Counted from the stretch's first letter, positions 39,221 to 52,273 are shown. The stretch: 64,000 bases of DNA from Thermoanaerobacter kivui (GCF_000763575.1 NZ_CP009170.1:2009501-2073500), one strand, 5' to 3'. Made by a program: numbers and translations. The notes: generated from the sequence alone by a model not told the origin.

Positions 39221-40378
39221 ATGTGCTACGATGAAGGAACTCTTCAAGCATATCTAGACAACGAACTTGATGAAATCACTGCAAAAAATGTAGAAGAACA
39301 TTTAAAAACTTGCGATGTATGTAGAGAAAAACTTGAACAACTAAAATCCATAAATGAATTCACTTCAAAAGCTTTAAAAGCAAGCAATATAGATTTAAAT
39401 GAAGCTTGGGCTACTCTAAATGAAAAATTGAGCAAAAATAATAATAAAGGAGGAATGTTTGCCATGTTTACAAAGTACAAAAAGGCTATTGCCGCCTTAG
39501 TCGTAGTGGCATTTGTAGTTTCCTCAATGCTTTTCCCGCCCCTTAAAAATGCAGAAGCAGAACTTTTAAATCTTCTAAGGCTAAATAAGATGCAGGTTAT
39601 AACAATAACACCAGATGATATAAGGCAAATTCAAAATCAGTTCTACAACGCAGGTGTAAAAAATATAAGCATTAAAGACTATGGAGAGATTATAAAAGAC
39701 GGATCTTTGGAAGGGCAGCAAATTTCCCCTGATGAGCTTGACAAAGTAGAATCCATACTCGGATATAAAATAAAACTTCCAGCAGATGAAAATTTTGAAA
39801 TAAAACATGCATACATTTCAAAAAGTGAAGGCTTAGAATTTGTACTAAAAGTTGACAAAATAAATGAACTTATTAAAGCATTTGGCGGTACACACCTTTT
39901 CCCAAAAGAACTTGACAGAAAGCCTATTATTATAAATTTTGACAGGGAAATTAGTATGAATTTGCAGAAAAAAGGCAGTGAAATAGACACAGTTACCCTT
40001 AACATATTAAAAACTCCAGAAATAGTGGTGCCAGAAGGGGTAGATGTAGATAAAGTAATTGATGCTTTAGTAAACCTACCATTTTTACCTGAAAATATAA
40101 AAAGGCAAATCGCTGGTGTAACCGACTGGAAAGAGACATTGCCTGTACCACTGTCTACAGATAACAACACTGAAATTAAAGAAATAAGCGTACGAGGAAA
40201 TAAAGGCATTCTCATTGTTGAAAAATCTGGGCCTCATTTTGTAGCTTTAGGTTGGATTGAAAATGGAGTAATGTACAACCTCACACTCTGGCCCAACCCA
40301 GCAGAAGACAAGCAGGATTTCATTACAAAAGAAGAGGCAATAAATACATTAATTCAAATTGCAAATTCAATGAGGTGA
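39221..40378 (+). CDS. zinc-type anti-sigma factor with membrane anchor
   Basis: 385 residues. N-terminal zf-HC2 anti-sigma domain with HLKTCDVC (HxxxCxxC), one membrane helix near residues 85-105 (AIAALVVVAFVVSSMLF), and a ~270-residue outer domain that may sense the signal. Expected to hold the preceding sigma factor inactive. AAGGAGGTG before ATG. Confidence 0.88.
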   Translation: MCYDEGTLQAYLDNELDEITAKNVEEHLKTCDVCREKLEQLKSINEFTSKALKASNIDLNEAWATLNEKLSKNNNKGGMFAMFTKYKKAIAALVVVAFVVSSMLFPPLKNAEAELLNLLRLNKMQVITITPDDIRQIQNQFYNAGVKNISIKDYGEIIKDGSLEGQQISPDELDKVESILGYKIKLPADENFEIKHAYISKSEGLEFVLKVDKINELIKAFGGTHLFPKELDRKPIIINFDREISMNLQKKGSEIDTVTLNILKTPEIVVPEGVDVDKVIDALVNLPFLPENIKRQIAGVTDWKETLPVPLSTDNNTEIKEISVRGNKGILIVEKSGPHFVALGWIENGVMYNLTLWPNPAEDKQDFITKEEAINTLIQIANSMR

Positions 40379-40382
40379 TCAA

Positions 40383-41285
40383 ATGGTTTTAGAAACACAA
40401 AATCTCACAAAACAGTTTAATGGAAAAGGCGGATTTAAAGAAGTCACTCTCTCTGTAGAAAAAGGTCAGGTCTTTGGATTCTTAGGTCCAAATGGTGCAG
40501 GAAAAAGCACTTTTGTAAAGACCATGGTGGGGCTTTTACACCCCACCTCTGGTTTTGCATGGATTTTAGGAAAGCCTATAGGTACAGTAGAGTCCAGAGA
40601 AAAAGTAGGATTTTTGCCTGAAAATTTTAGGTACCATGACTGGATGACAGGAAAAGAACTTTTGAAATTTCATGCCGAACTTCATAAAATAAAAAATCCT
40701 TCAAAAAAAATTGACGAACTTTTAGAACTTGTAAAACTCAAAGGTCACGAAAATAAACTTATCAAAAATTACAGCAAAGGAATGCAACAGAGAATTGGCA
40801 TTGCAATAGCCCTCTTAAATGACCCCGAAATAGTGTTTTTAGATGAACCTACTTCAGCTTTAGACCCTGTTGGAAGAATTGAAGTAAGAGAAATCATAAA
40901 ACAATTAAAATCGCAAGGCAAAACTGTTTTTCTAAACAGCCACCTCTTAAGTGAAGTGGAAATGGTATGCGATGAAGTAGCCATAATAAACCATGGCCGA
41001 ATAATAGCCGAAGGAAAACTGGAAGAGCTATTAAAAGAACACACCCATGTAGAAATGATTGTATCAGACTATACTTCAGAGTTGATTGAAAAAATTTCTC
41101 GCTTATCAAAAGAATTTCAATTTAAAGAAGGTAAGCTCTCTTTTAAAGTAGAAGACAGAGAAAAAATACCAGTTATAGCTAAAATGGTAATAGAAGCCGG
41201 TGCCAAGTTATATCAATTAAATACTCAAACTTCTTCATTGGAAGACTTATTCATAAACTTAATTGGAAAGGATGAGGTTTCGTGA
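40383..41285 (+). CDS. ABC transporter ATP-binding protein
   Basis: 300 residues. Walker A GPNGAGKS, signature YSKGMQQRIGIA, Walker B EIVFLDEPTSALDP, H-loop NSHLLSE. C-terminal extension typical of ABC-2/CcmA exporters. Five bases after the anti-sigma gene; overlaps the permease by four bases. Confidence 0.94.
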   Translation: MVLETQNLTKQFNGKGGFKEVTLSVEKGQVFGFLGPNGAGKSTFVKTMVGLLHPTSGFAWILGKPIGTVESREKVGFLPENFRYHDWMTGKELLKFHAELHKIKNPSKKIDELLELVKLKGHENKLIKNYSKGMQQRIGIAIALLNDPEIVFLDEPTSALDPVGRIEVREIIKQLKSQGKTVFLNSHLLSEVEMVCDEVAIINHGRIIAEGKLEELLKEHTHVEMIVSDYTSELIEKISRLSKEFQFKEGKLSFKVEDREKIPVIAKMVIEAGAKLYQLNTQTSSLEDLFINLIGKDEVS

Positions 41286-42142
41286 TAACTATAATAAAAT
41301 ATACCTTTAAAGAGATGCTAAAAAAACGGGCTTTTCTATTAGTCTCCCTTTTGTCCCTCCTCTACCTTTCCATATATACTTTTGGCTTAAGTAAAATATT
41401 TGAGCGTCCCAACGATTCTATATATGACATCATCTTTCAATCTCAAATTTTGTCTGCCGGTCTATTTTTCGCAAATTTCATAGTGGCTTTTCTTGTAGTT
41501 TTGACATCAGTAAATGCTATATCAGGAGAAATAGAAAATGGCACCATATACGCCGTTTTATCGAAACCTATAAAAAGATATGAACTGGTGTTGGGAAAAT
41601 TTATAGGCTTAGGCGCTATGATTGTAATATACAGCTCCATCATGTTTTTGTCTGTAGTAGGTTTAAACATCTTTATGGGGTCTAAAATAACCTTTGAAGC
41701 AAGCAATATTTTAAGAGGACTTTTTTTCTTCGACTTAGGACCGATTGTATTTTTAGCCCTTATAATAGCTTCCAGCTCAATTTTTTCGACTGTAAACACA
41801 GGAATAATCGCCATTATGGCCTATGGAATTGCCCTTGTTGGAGGCGTACTTGAACAAATTGGTTCAGCAATGCAGCAAAGTCAAGTCAGCGCTTTTGGCC
41901 TAAAAAGCGGAGAAAGTCTTATAAATGCAGGGATACTTACAAGTCTCATCCTTCCTACAGATGTCATATATAGAAAAATGACTGCAGAGCTTTTGACACA
42001 AAGTAGTGGGATAAGTTTTATGACACAAGGACTCTTTGGGGGCATGTCTCAACCCAGTATTTACATGTTCATATACATCTTTTTCTACGTGGTATTTCTC
42101 CTCTATTACGGTGCAAAGCGCTTTTCACAAAGAGACTTATAA
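41282..42142 (+). CDS. ABC-2 type permease
   Basis: 286 residues, about six membrane helices; FKEMLKKRAFLLVSLL N-terminus and GEIENGTIYAVLSKPIKRYELVLGKF are typical of ABC-2 export permeases. Last gene of the sigma/anti-sigma/ABC operon. GTG start inside the ATPase end. Confidence 0.9.
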   Translation: MITIIKYTFKEMLKKRAFLLVSLLSLLYLSIYTFGLSKIFERPNDSIYDIIFQSQILSAGLFFANFIVAFLVVLTSVNAISGEIENGTIYAVLSKPIKRYELVLGKFIGLGAMIVIYSSIMFLSVVGLNIFMGSKITFEASNILRGLFFFDLGPIVFLALIIASSSIFSTVNTGIIAIMAYGIALVGGVLEQIGSAMQQSQVSAFGLKSGESLINAGILTSLILPTDVIYRKMTAELLTQSSGISFMTQGLFGGMSQPSIYMFIYIFFYVVFLLYYGAKRFSQRDL

Positions 42143-42162
42143 AGGCGGCTTCAGCCGCCTTT
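42141..42162. terminator. bidirectional terminator
   Basis: AAAGGCGGC-TTCA-GCCGCCTTT between the permease and the convergent DUF1284 gene, whose stop codon lies in the loop. Confidence 0.9.
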
Positions 42163-42555
42163 TAACTTTTTAAGCCCTTCTAAACAATAACCCAGACCAA
42201 ACCATTGACAGTTACTGCATATCTTTTCCATTTTTTCTTCAGTCATTTTCTCTTTAATTCTATTTGTGACTTCCCTATAGCTCAATATCTCCCCTGGTCT
42301 TATATCTAAAACTTCTAAAACTGCCCTATCTTTTCCTTTTACACTTCCTGGATACTCTTCCTCTGTACATTCTCCATTTACATTGTTTGGACACATGCTG
42401 CAAATGTTATCCACACTATCCACAGCTTTTATCAACATATCATGTTCATTATTCAATTTTCTAATAATTTCATCCATATTTTTAACAAATTTTTCATCAT
42501 AACCAAGCCCTCTAAAACCTAATATACATAAAAAATGATGTCCTCTTATCTCCAT
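42151..42555 (-). CDS. DUF1284 cysteine-rich protein
   Basis: 134 residues. MEIRGHHFLCILGFRGLGY is the DUF1284 N-terminal signature; two Cys groups (CSMCPNNVNGEC and CSNCQWFGLGYC) probably bind a metal or iron-sulfur cluster. Function unknown. ATG with a weak AGAGATTG site. Confidence 0.85.
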   Translation of the reverse strand: MEIRGHHFLCILGFRGLGYDEKFVKNMDEIIRKLNNEHDMLIKAVDSVDNICSMCPNNVNGECTEEEYPGSVKGKDRAVLEVLDIRPGEILSYREVTNRIKEKMTEEKMEKICSNCQWFGLGYCLEGLKKLKGG

Positions 42556-42711
42556 TTCAATCTCTCCTCATCCCAGGATTACAACAATAATTATACTGCT
42601 AATTTGAACTGTAACCTAAGAAAGAAAAGAAATTTACATCCCTCAGTTTATCACAATAATAGTCATAATTTCTTCAATTATCGAAAATAATACATTTAAA
42701 GGAGTGATTGT

Positions 42712-42868
42712 ATGACTAAAAAACCAAAAAAAACTCACAAAGTGCCAATAGAAAATCATAAGACTGCTTCCTGGGCAAATATACAAAATGTAAAAGAAGA
42801 ATCAAATGTGCCTATCCCAAGTGAAAATGAAGTAATAAATGCAAAAGAATGGGTAGAAGAAAACAAAA

Positions 42869-42873
<5 letters not shown>
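42712..42873 (+). CDS. DUF3787 small spore-surface-type protein
   Basis: 53 residues: KKPKKTHKVPIENHKTASWANI and VPIPSENEVINAKEWVEENKK. Matches the DUF3787 pattern (small protein linked to clostridial spore surface). AAAGGAGTG before ATG 42712. Single-gene unit, convergent with nifJ, sharing its terminator. Confidence 0.75.
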
Positions 42874-46481
<3,608 letters not shown>

Positions 46482-46673
46482 TCATACATTTAGGCATTGA
46501 AGACAATTTTAAATATTTGTCTTCAGAGTTTTAATGATAGAACAGGTTTCTTTTTGCCTTTATAAAAAAATAGAGTCCATTAAAATTTTTTTGTAATGCA
46601 AGAAGGAATTTGTACAAATATATAGAATATATTATGTAGTAAGATGAGTGTACAAGTAAAGGAGATGTCCATT

Positions 46674-47419
46674 ATGGAAGGATATATGACCGCTGTTGTT
46701 AAACAACATCCCAAAGAAGGTGCAGATATAATAAAAAAAGAAATACCAAAAATAGGACCTGATGAGGTACTAATAAAAGTCAAAGCCACATCTATTTGCG
46801 GCACAGACGTTCACATTTACGTTTGGAATGAATGGGCAAAAAGCCGGATAAAACCGCCTAAGATAATGGGACATGAATTTGTAGGAGAAGTTGTAGAAAT
46901 AGGAGAAAATGTAACATCTGTAAAAGTTGGAGATTTAGTAAGTGCGGAGACTCACATAGTATGCGGAAAATGCAAAGCTTGCAGAACTGGAAATGCTCAC
47001 ATATGTGAAAATACGCTTATACTTGGTGTTGACACAGACGGTGCTTTTGCAGAATACATTAAAGTCCCCGAAAGCAATGTATGGCTAAACGATAAAGACA
47101 TACCTTTAGAACTTCTCTCCATACAAGAACCCCTTGGAAACGCCGTTCACACAGTATTTTCTGGAGAGATAGTAGGAAAAACTGTCGCTGTAGTAGGTTG
47201 CGGCCCTATAGGCATGATGGCAATACCACTTCTTAAGACAACAGGTGCTTCAGCTATATTTGCAATAGAACCTGTCGAATACAGAATGGAACTTGCTCAT
47301 AAATTAGGTGCAACACGAGTTATAAACCCACTTGAAGAAGACGTTGTCAATATAAAAAAGTGAAACAGAAGGCTACGGTGCAGATGTAGTATTGGACTTC
47401 TCTGGAAGCCCCACTGCAA
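46674..47419 (+). pseudogene. truncated, frameshifted L-threonine dehydrogenase-like gene
   Basis: Zinc-type MDR: SICGTDVHIYVWNEW, GHEFVGEV, structural zinc CGKCKACRTGNAHIC, Rossmann GCGPIGMMAI. The frame stops at 47363; the next frame continues TEGYGADVVLDFSGSPTAI and then ends in unrelated sequence. About 110 C-terminal residues are missing. Start ATG 46674 with AAAGGAG. L-threonine 3-dehydrogenase is the best match; butanediol or sorbitol dehydrogenase is possible. Confidence 0.85.
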
Positions 47420-47472
47420 TTTTATTGTCTCTTTCCTTTTTTAAAAGGCCCGTTGAAGGGGGCTTTTTGTTG

Positions 47473-47501
47473 TAGACAAATAATATTTTGTATGCTATAA
47501 T
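47473..47501 (+). promoter_or_regulatory. uracil permease promoter
   Basis: -35 TAGACA, 17 bases, -10 TATAAT with TG at the extended position. Start of transcription near 47508, just before the PyrR leader. Confidence 0.75.
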
Positions 47502-47523
47502 TGTAAAGAAAAAGTGAAAAAAC

Positions 47524-47602
47524 CCTTTAATTTAGCCCAGTGAGGCTAAAAAGGAGGAAAATAAAATATCTATATTTGCATCCTCCTTTAGAGGGTTTTT
47601 TT
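47524..47602 (+). promoter_or_regulatory. PyrR-binding attenuator leader
   Basis: CCTTTAATTTAGCC-CAGTGA-GGCTAAAAAGG (47524-47554) matches the PyrR anti-antiterminator hairpin, close to the Bacillus consensus AGTCCAGAGAGGCT. AAAGGAGG (47550-47557) pairs with CCTCCTTT (47582-47589), followed by GAGGG and seven T: the terminator. High UMP/UTP should cause termination before the permease. Confidence 0.85.
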
Positions 47603-47631
47603 GTAAACAAAAAACTCAAAGGAGGTTTTTT

Positions 47632-48909
47632 ATGTCAAACAAAATATACGGAATTGAAGAAACCCCCCCTATAAAGCAGGCAATTCCACTATCTTTTCAG
47701 CACGTATTTGCCATGTTTGGTGCAACAATTCTAGTACCTCTTTTAACAGGTCTTGACCCAGCTGTTACCCTCTTCACATCAGGGCTTGGAACTTTAATAT
47801 TCCACTTGATGACAAAAGGAAAAGTACCTGCGTATCTAGGTTCTTCCTTCGCCTTCATAGCACCTATAATAGCTGCAACTAAAGAATTCGGGGTACGCGG
47901 CGCATTTACCGGCATGGTAGCAGCTGGACTCGTCTATGTGGTAGTATTTATAATAATAAGCTTGACAGGCATCGATTGGTTAGAGAAATTGCTTCCCCCC
48001 GTTGTAGTAGGCCCTGTAGTTATGATAATAGGTCTAAGCCTTGCTCCTGTAGCAATAGCTCAAGCGCAAAAAGATTTAGCTACAGCTCTGTTTACAGCGG
48101 CATTAATAATCATATTCAGCATGTTTGGCAAAGGATTTATAAAAGTCATACCCATACTTTTAGGAACAATTGGCGGATATATATTCGCGATAACAAGAGG
48201 CCTTGTAGATTTCGGACCTGTTACAAAAGCCTCATGGATTGCAATTCCCAAATTCTCCTTCTTAACAGGACATACTCCGGAACTGGCATGGGGTGCTGTC
48301 TCTTTGGTTGCGCCGCTGGCCTTAGTCGCTATAATTGAAGACTTAGGGCACGTCCTCGTAATAGGAAATATCGTTGAAAAAGATTTAATAAAAGACCCTG
48401 GATTTCATAGAGTAATGCTAGGTAATGGCCTTGCAACATCAATTGCGGCACTTTTTGGCGGACCACCCAGCACAACTTATGGTGAAAACATTGGAGTCCT
48501 TGCAATAACAAGAGTCTATAGCTCAAAAGTTATTCAAGGTGCAGCTATAATAGCAATACTTTTAAGCTTTATACAAAAAATAGGCGCTTTGATAGAAGTA
48601 ATTCCGCAACCTGTCATGGGCGGAGTGACAATAATACTCTTTGGAATGATTGCGGCAGCAGGTATGAGAACTCTGGTAGAAAATAAAGTTGATTTTTCTG
48701 ACAGCAGAAATCTCATAATAGCTTCTGTAATACTGACTTTGGGTGTAGGCGGTATAAAAATAGCCTTCGGAAACTTCGTCTTTGAAGGCATAGGTCCTGC
48801 CACCTTAGCAGGAATACTTCTAAACCTTGTCTTGCCCAAAATCAACTCAGCAAAAGCAAAAAAGACAGAAAAAACTTCAACCTCAAAAGAAGCCGTTCAC
48901 GAAGCATAA
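47632..48909 (+). CDS. uraA: uracil permease
   Basis: 425 residues, about 12-14 helices of the NCS2 family; starts PIKQAIPLSFQHVFAMFGATILVPLLTGLDP, with GPPSTTYGENIGVLAITRVYS, the substrate-binding region. Imports uracil. AAAGGAGG before ATG. Regulated by the PyrR leader upstream. Called pyrP in Bacillus. Confidence 0.96.
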   Translation: MSNKIYGIEETPPIKQAIPLSFQHVFAMFGATILVPLLTGLDPAVTLFTSGLGTLIFHLMTKGKVPAYLGSSFAFIAPIIAATKEFGVRGAFTGMVAAGLVYVVVFIIISLTGIDWLEKLLPPVVVGPVVMIIGLSLAPVAIAQAQKDLATALFTAALIIIFSMFGKGFIKVIPILLGTIGGYIFAITRGLVDFGPVTKASWIAIPKFSFLTGHTPELAWGAVSLVAPLALVAIIEDLGHVLVIGNIVEKDLIKDPGFHRVMLGNGLATSIAALFGGPPSTTYGENIGVLAITRVYSSKVIQGAAIIAILLSFIQKIGALIEVIPQPVMGGVTIILFGMIAAAGMRTLVENKVDFSDSRNLIIASVILTLGVGGIKIAFGNFVFEGIGPATLAGILLNLVLPKINSAKAKKTEKTSTSKEAVHEA

Positions 48910-48936
48910 AAGAGGGGACTTGCCCCTCTTTTATGC
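48904..48936 (+). terminator. uracil permease terminator
   Basis: GCATAAAAGAGGGG-ACTTG-CCCCTCTTTTATGC, 14-bp stem; the TAA stop is inside the left arm. Confidence 0.88.
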
Positions 48937-48991
48937 GCTTTGAAGCAAACTCCACTCTTAACCAACACAGAAAAGTGGAGCTTGTTTAAAA

Positions 48992-49023
48992 AAAGAACCT
49001 ATACAACTCTGTACAGGCTCTTT
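48992..49023 (-). terminator. DUF4914 gene terminator
   Basis: Minus strand AAAGAGCCTGTACA-GAGT-TGTATAGGTTCTTT, 14 pairs with two G-U, then more T. Directly after the stop. Confidence 0.8.
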
Positions 49024-49026
49024 CAA

Positions 49027-50928
49027 TTATTTACAATCTCCCATCAGTCTTATATAGTCCTCTAAACTTCCATCCTCTAAACATGTTTCAATAATCTTCT
49101 TACCAAGAGGGTCAAGTTCAGGTACTAAGAATTGCTTTAATTCTCTTTTGAAGAATTCATTTAACATCTCAGCACCTTTGTCATATCCATCATCCCCTAC
49201 TTCGGGCTGCTTGTTAACTTGCAGCAATTCGCGAGGAATAAAACTTCCGTTTATTTTTAATGTATTTAAAGCATAACCGAGGAGACTGCTTCTCGCTGGT
49301 GTAACTTGATCTGGTCTAAATCTTACACTTCCTCTTCTTGCAAGATATTCACGAGCTATCCATTCGGGCATAAATCCTACTTTCCACACTCCTATATATT
49401 GATTTGGAACGAGAATGTATCGAGTACCCGGTGTATTTATAATCTGCTGCAATAAAAGATTAGCGTGAATTACTCTTTTACCCGTTGCAAAAGGCCAATA
49501 AGAACCTACACCTTCGCTTTCGAGTCCACTTGTTCCTACTATACTTGGATTAGCGTGACCTCTCGGTGCAACTAATCTCCACAGCCAAGCAAGAGTAGGA
49601 GGCAACAAGTGTAGCATGCCTATTATACCGTAGGAAGGCTTTTCTTTTGAAGAAGGGGGAGTCCTCACACCAAAACTCCTCACATCCACTTCTACAGCTT
49701 CATCAACTACATTTGGCATAAACCTTCTTGGCATAATTACACGAGGATTGGGACAAGGTTTGCCAGGTGCATCCATAACGTGTTCCCATATAAGACAAGT
49801 GGATTTAGGCACTCCGTCTATGTTTAAAAAGATTAAAGGCTCTTTAGGATAGATACATAACTTTTCAAAATGAGGGTCCGTTCCATATTCATTCATATGA
49901 TCTACACGTATAAACCAACCTTTTTCTGCATCTTTTATCACTAATTTTTTACCTTGTTGCAAATCCGGATGGCATAATGCCATATCATCAGTTACAGGTT
50001 GTAATTCACAAGCTTCTTTAAGGTCTACGTATATTTCGTCACCTGTCACTAAATTGCGCCCTACTTTTATGCGCCCATCAGGCTCCCTGTGAATTTGCTC
50101 CAGCATTTCACTCTTTCCGCCACCGCTGGCACCCTCATGCATAATAGTCAATATATTGTCATAAGGAGTAATTATTCTCACTGCAGAAGCATGAGCAGTA
50201 ATCCAACCTTCCTTTTCTCCTATTGTCAGAAGTACCCCATATATCCCTTTTTTTGCACTGGGTCCAAGATATAAATTGTAGGAAAAAAGTTCGTGTAAAT
50301 TCTCTAAGCGATTGTGGACAACTACCTGTTTGCCATTAAAATGAGTATGCCTAAAAGGAGGCGCTAAGTATACAATCGCTCGAGGTGTAAATCCCTGCGG
50401 AATTTCCTTTTCTGGTATAAAACCTTGAATATCAGCAAGTGCAGTAGCGAAAAAACCTGCATTGTCTGGTGCCAACAAAAGAGAGGGATAACCGTATTCT
50501 TCTCCTCCTGACATAAAAGGCATCACAATTAAGATTTGTTTTTTTAACCATTCTAAAGTCTGCTTTCTCAATTCAGCAAAATCATAGCCATATCTATCTC
50601 TAAAACGCGGTTTATCTGTTTCCCCTTCATCAGCAACCACTAGACAGTCTGGCTCTCTCCTCCTCATATAAGGTTCTGGAAAATTTACAGCCAAACCATT
50701 TTTACATTTCGATACTGTTCCTTCCAAAACTTTACCTTTACCTGACACATCATAAAAAATTTCAAACAAATCCTCTTTTCCGCCCATAGAAATTTCTAGA
50801 AGATGCTGACGACTTTCTGGTATCACAACTTTCGGCGCTTCTTTTATTATCTCCATTACTTCTTTTGGCAAATTCATTTTATTTAGAAAGTCTATTGGTT
50901 TCTCACTTGCTGTAGCTAAAATGTCCAT
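49027..50928 (-). CDS. DUF4914 protein with PEPCK/HprK-like P-loop
   Basis: 633 residues, cytosolic. A phosphate-binding loop HEGASGGGKSEML lies near residue 265, and MALCHPDLQ, LIFLNIDGVPKS and CPNPRVIMPRRF are conserved-looking. The pattern fits DUF4914, a family distantly related to ATP-dependent PEP carboxykinase and HPr kinase. Enzymatic role is unknown; ATP/GTP use is likely. Single gene, ATG with GAGGTGG. Confidence 0.75.
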   Translation of the reverse strand: MDILATASEKPIDFLNKMNLPKEVMEIIKEAPKVVIPESRQHLLEISMGGKEDLFEIFYDVSGKGKVLEGTVSKCKNGLAVNFPEPYMRRREPDCLVVADEGETDKPRFRDRYGYDFAELRKQTLEWLKKQILIVMPFMSGGEEYGYPSLLLAPDNAGFFATALADIQGFIPEKEIPQGFTPRAIVYLAPPFRHTHFNGKQVVVHNRLENLHELFSYNLYLGPSAKKGIYGVLLTIGEKEGWITAHASAVRIITPYDNILTIMHEGASGGGKSEMLEQIHREPDGRIKVGRNLVTGDEIYVDLKEACELQPVTDDMALCHPDLQQGKKLVIKDAEKGWFIRVDHMNEYGTDPHFEKLCIYPKEPLIFLNIDGVPKSTCLIWEHVMDAPGKPCPNPRVIMPRRFMPNVVDEAVEVDVRSFGVRTPPSSKEKPSYGIIGMLHLLPPTLAWLWRLVAPRGHANPSIVGTSGLESEGVGSYWPFATGKRVIHANLLLQQIINTPGTRYILVPNQYIGVWKVGFMPEWIAREYLARRGSVRFRPDQVTPARSSLLGYALNTLKINGSFIPRELLQVNKQPEVGDDGYDKGAEMLNEFFKRELKQFLVPELDPLGKKIIETCLEDGSLEDYIRLMGDCK

Positions 50929-51156
50929 TTATACCACCTCACAATAATAAGTACAAGAATATTATACAAAAAAATTTTTGTATTTGCAATTTAAAAAATA
51001 AAATTTGCAAAACGTTTTTACACGTGTTTTATGATATCGAATTTTTAGCTGTAATGTCGCCATTCTAAAAACAAACTGGATGTAATCTTTTACATTGATG
51101 AAATTTTGAGACTGTAAACTTGCAATTTTTATTAGGACCAGCTCTTAAAAATAAAA

Positions 51157-51175
51157 GCACTCCTTTTTGGAGTGC
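51157..51175 (-). terminator. terminator of the amidase-holin operon
   Basis: GCACTCC-TTTTT-GGAGTGC with TTTTATTTTT following on the minus strand. Confidence 0.8.
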
Positions 51176-51225
51176 CATATCTATTAATCATCTTTTTCAC
51201 TTGCCTTCAAGCTTTGTCTTTTTAA

Positions 51226-51534
51226 TCATTTTAAATCTAACACATAATTCATTTCAAAAACTGCCGCTTCAATCAATTTATCTATTTCTTCATCTGTCAA
51301 CTTGTTCCCAATCACCTTTTTCAACAAATTAAAGACTTGAGTTTTTTTATCCGGTCCATTCCCTGGCCCCATCTGCTGTTCTACAGCTTGCACAAAAGTT
51401 TTAGCAATTTCATAATATCTCTTCAATTTTTCCATTCCAATTTTTGTGCTCAAATAATCGATTAAATACCCTAAAGCTACCATTATAATAAGCTGTACAC
51501 CAGCTGTCAAAATAGTCATAATTAGATCTCTCAT
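51226..51534 (-). CDS. phage holin, LLH-family type
   Basis: 102 residues. One N-terminal membrane helix (ILTAGVQLIIMVALGYLIDYL), then a helical soluble part rich in charged residues (KLKRYYEIAKTFVQAVEQQMG, LTDEEIDKLIEAAVFEMN), as in LLH holins. Together with the amidase it forms a phage-type lysis or export pair. GGAGGGG before ATG. Confidence 0.75.
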   Translation of the reverse strand: MRDLIMTILTAGVQLIIMVALGYLIDYLSTKIGMEKLKRYYEIAKTFVQAVEQQMGPGNGPDKKTQVFNLLKKVIGNKLTDEEIDKLIEAAVFEMNYVLDLK

Positions 51535-51630
51535 TTAATTCCCCTCCAATATTTTTATTATCACCGACGCAAATTCTCCCCAAGTAACATAACTTTGATG
51601 GTCATAATGTTTATCTATAATTCCTTTCAT
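51535..51630 (-). CDS. 31-residue microprotein with SLH-like ending
   Basis: Short frame filling the gap between amidase and holin: MKGIIDKHYDHQSYVTWGEF then ASVIIKILEGN. VTWGEFASVI resembles the TRGEFA motif of S-layer homology repeats. Its stop codon adjoins the holin ATG and its last codons contain the holin ribosome site. No strong ribosome site of its own; could be a relic of a longer domain. Confidence 0.4.
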   Translation of the reverse strand: MKGIIDKHYDHQSYVTWGEFASVIIKILEGN

Positions 51631-51632
51631 TT

Positions 51633-52190
51633 TTAGTTTTCAATATTATCCATTTGTTCATAATCTGTATTTCTTAAAAATTTTAATAGTCCATTTGTAA
51701 TCGCCCGAGCAAAATCTTCCGGTTTTTGTAAAAGTAACTCTAAATTCCCAGGATTTGACATAAAAGCTGTCTCAACAAGTATTGCAGGCATAACCGTGTA
51801 TTTTAGCACATAAAATTTTTCATACTTGACTCCTCTATCTTTAGTCTTTAGCATTTCTACTAATTCATTTTGTACGTATTGGTCCAAGTTTCTTCCAACA
51901 ATACTTCCAGGATATGCATAAGTTTCTGTGCCATTTGCAGAAGGAACTGTAAAACTATTACAATGAATAGAGATAAAATAATTTACCTTGCTTTTATTGG
52001 CTATATCACATCTTTGCTGCAAGTCCACTGTTTCGTCCTTATCTCTTGTCATTATTACACTTATGTTTTCTTTTATTAAAATATCTCTTAACTTTAGCCC
52101 AATAGTTAGATTTATATCTTTTTCTTTATAATCGCCAACAACAGCTCCCGGGTCCTTTCCCCCATGACCAGGGTCAATAGCTATTAACAT
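51633..52190 (-). CDS. N-acetylmuramoyl-L-alanine amidase (Amidase_3)
   Basis: 185 residues. LIAIDPGHGGKDPGAVVGDYKEKDI supplies the first zinc His and Glu; FISIHCNSF the second His; ILVETAFMSN the catalytic Glu. No signal peptide, so export probably needs the adjacent holin. Contrast with the dead homologue at 8464-9321. ATG with GTGGTGAT upstream. Confidence 0.93.
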   Translation of the reverse strand: MLIAIDPGHGGKDPGAVVGDYKEKDINLTIGLKLRDILIKENISVIMTRDKDETVDLQQRCDIANKSKVNYFISIHCNSFTVPSANGTETYAYPGSIVGRNLDQYVQNELVEMLKTKDRGVKYEKFYVLKYTVMPAILVETAFMSNPGNLELLLQKPEDFARAITNGLLKFLRNTDYEQMDNIEN

Positions 52191-52273
52191 ATCAATCACC
52201 ACCATTGAAAAATTTTTCTAATTATTTCTCCCACCATATAATATGCTGAAAAAATTAACAAGTCTATGTAAAA

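Noticed and set aside
39679-40215. 178-codon minus-strand frame within the anti-sigma gene
   Set aside because: Shadow of a well-supported gene with correct ribosome site and operon spacing.
42556-42711. Possible gene between DUF1284 and DUF3787 genes
   Set aside because: No frame with a start and ribosome site; looks like promoters only.
51006-51024. cre-like palindrome around AAAACGTTTT upstream of the DUF4914 gene
   Set aside because: Spacing of the conserved TG...CA does not fit the CcpA consensus, so I do not call it.
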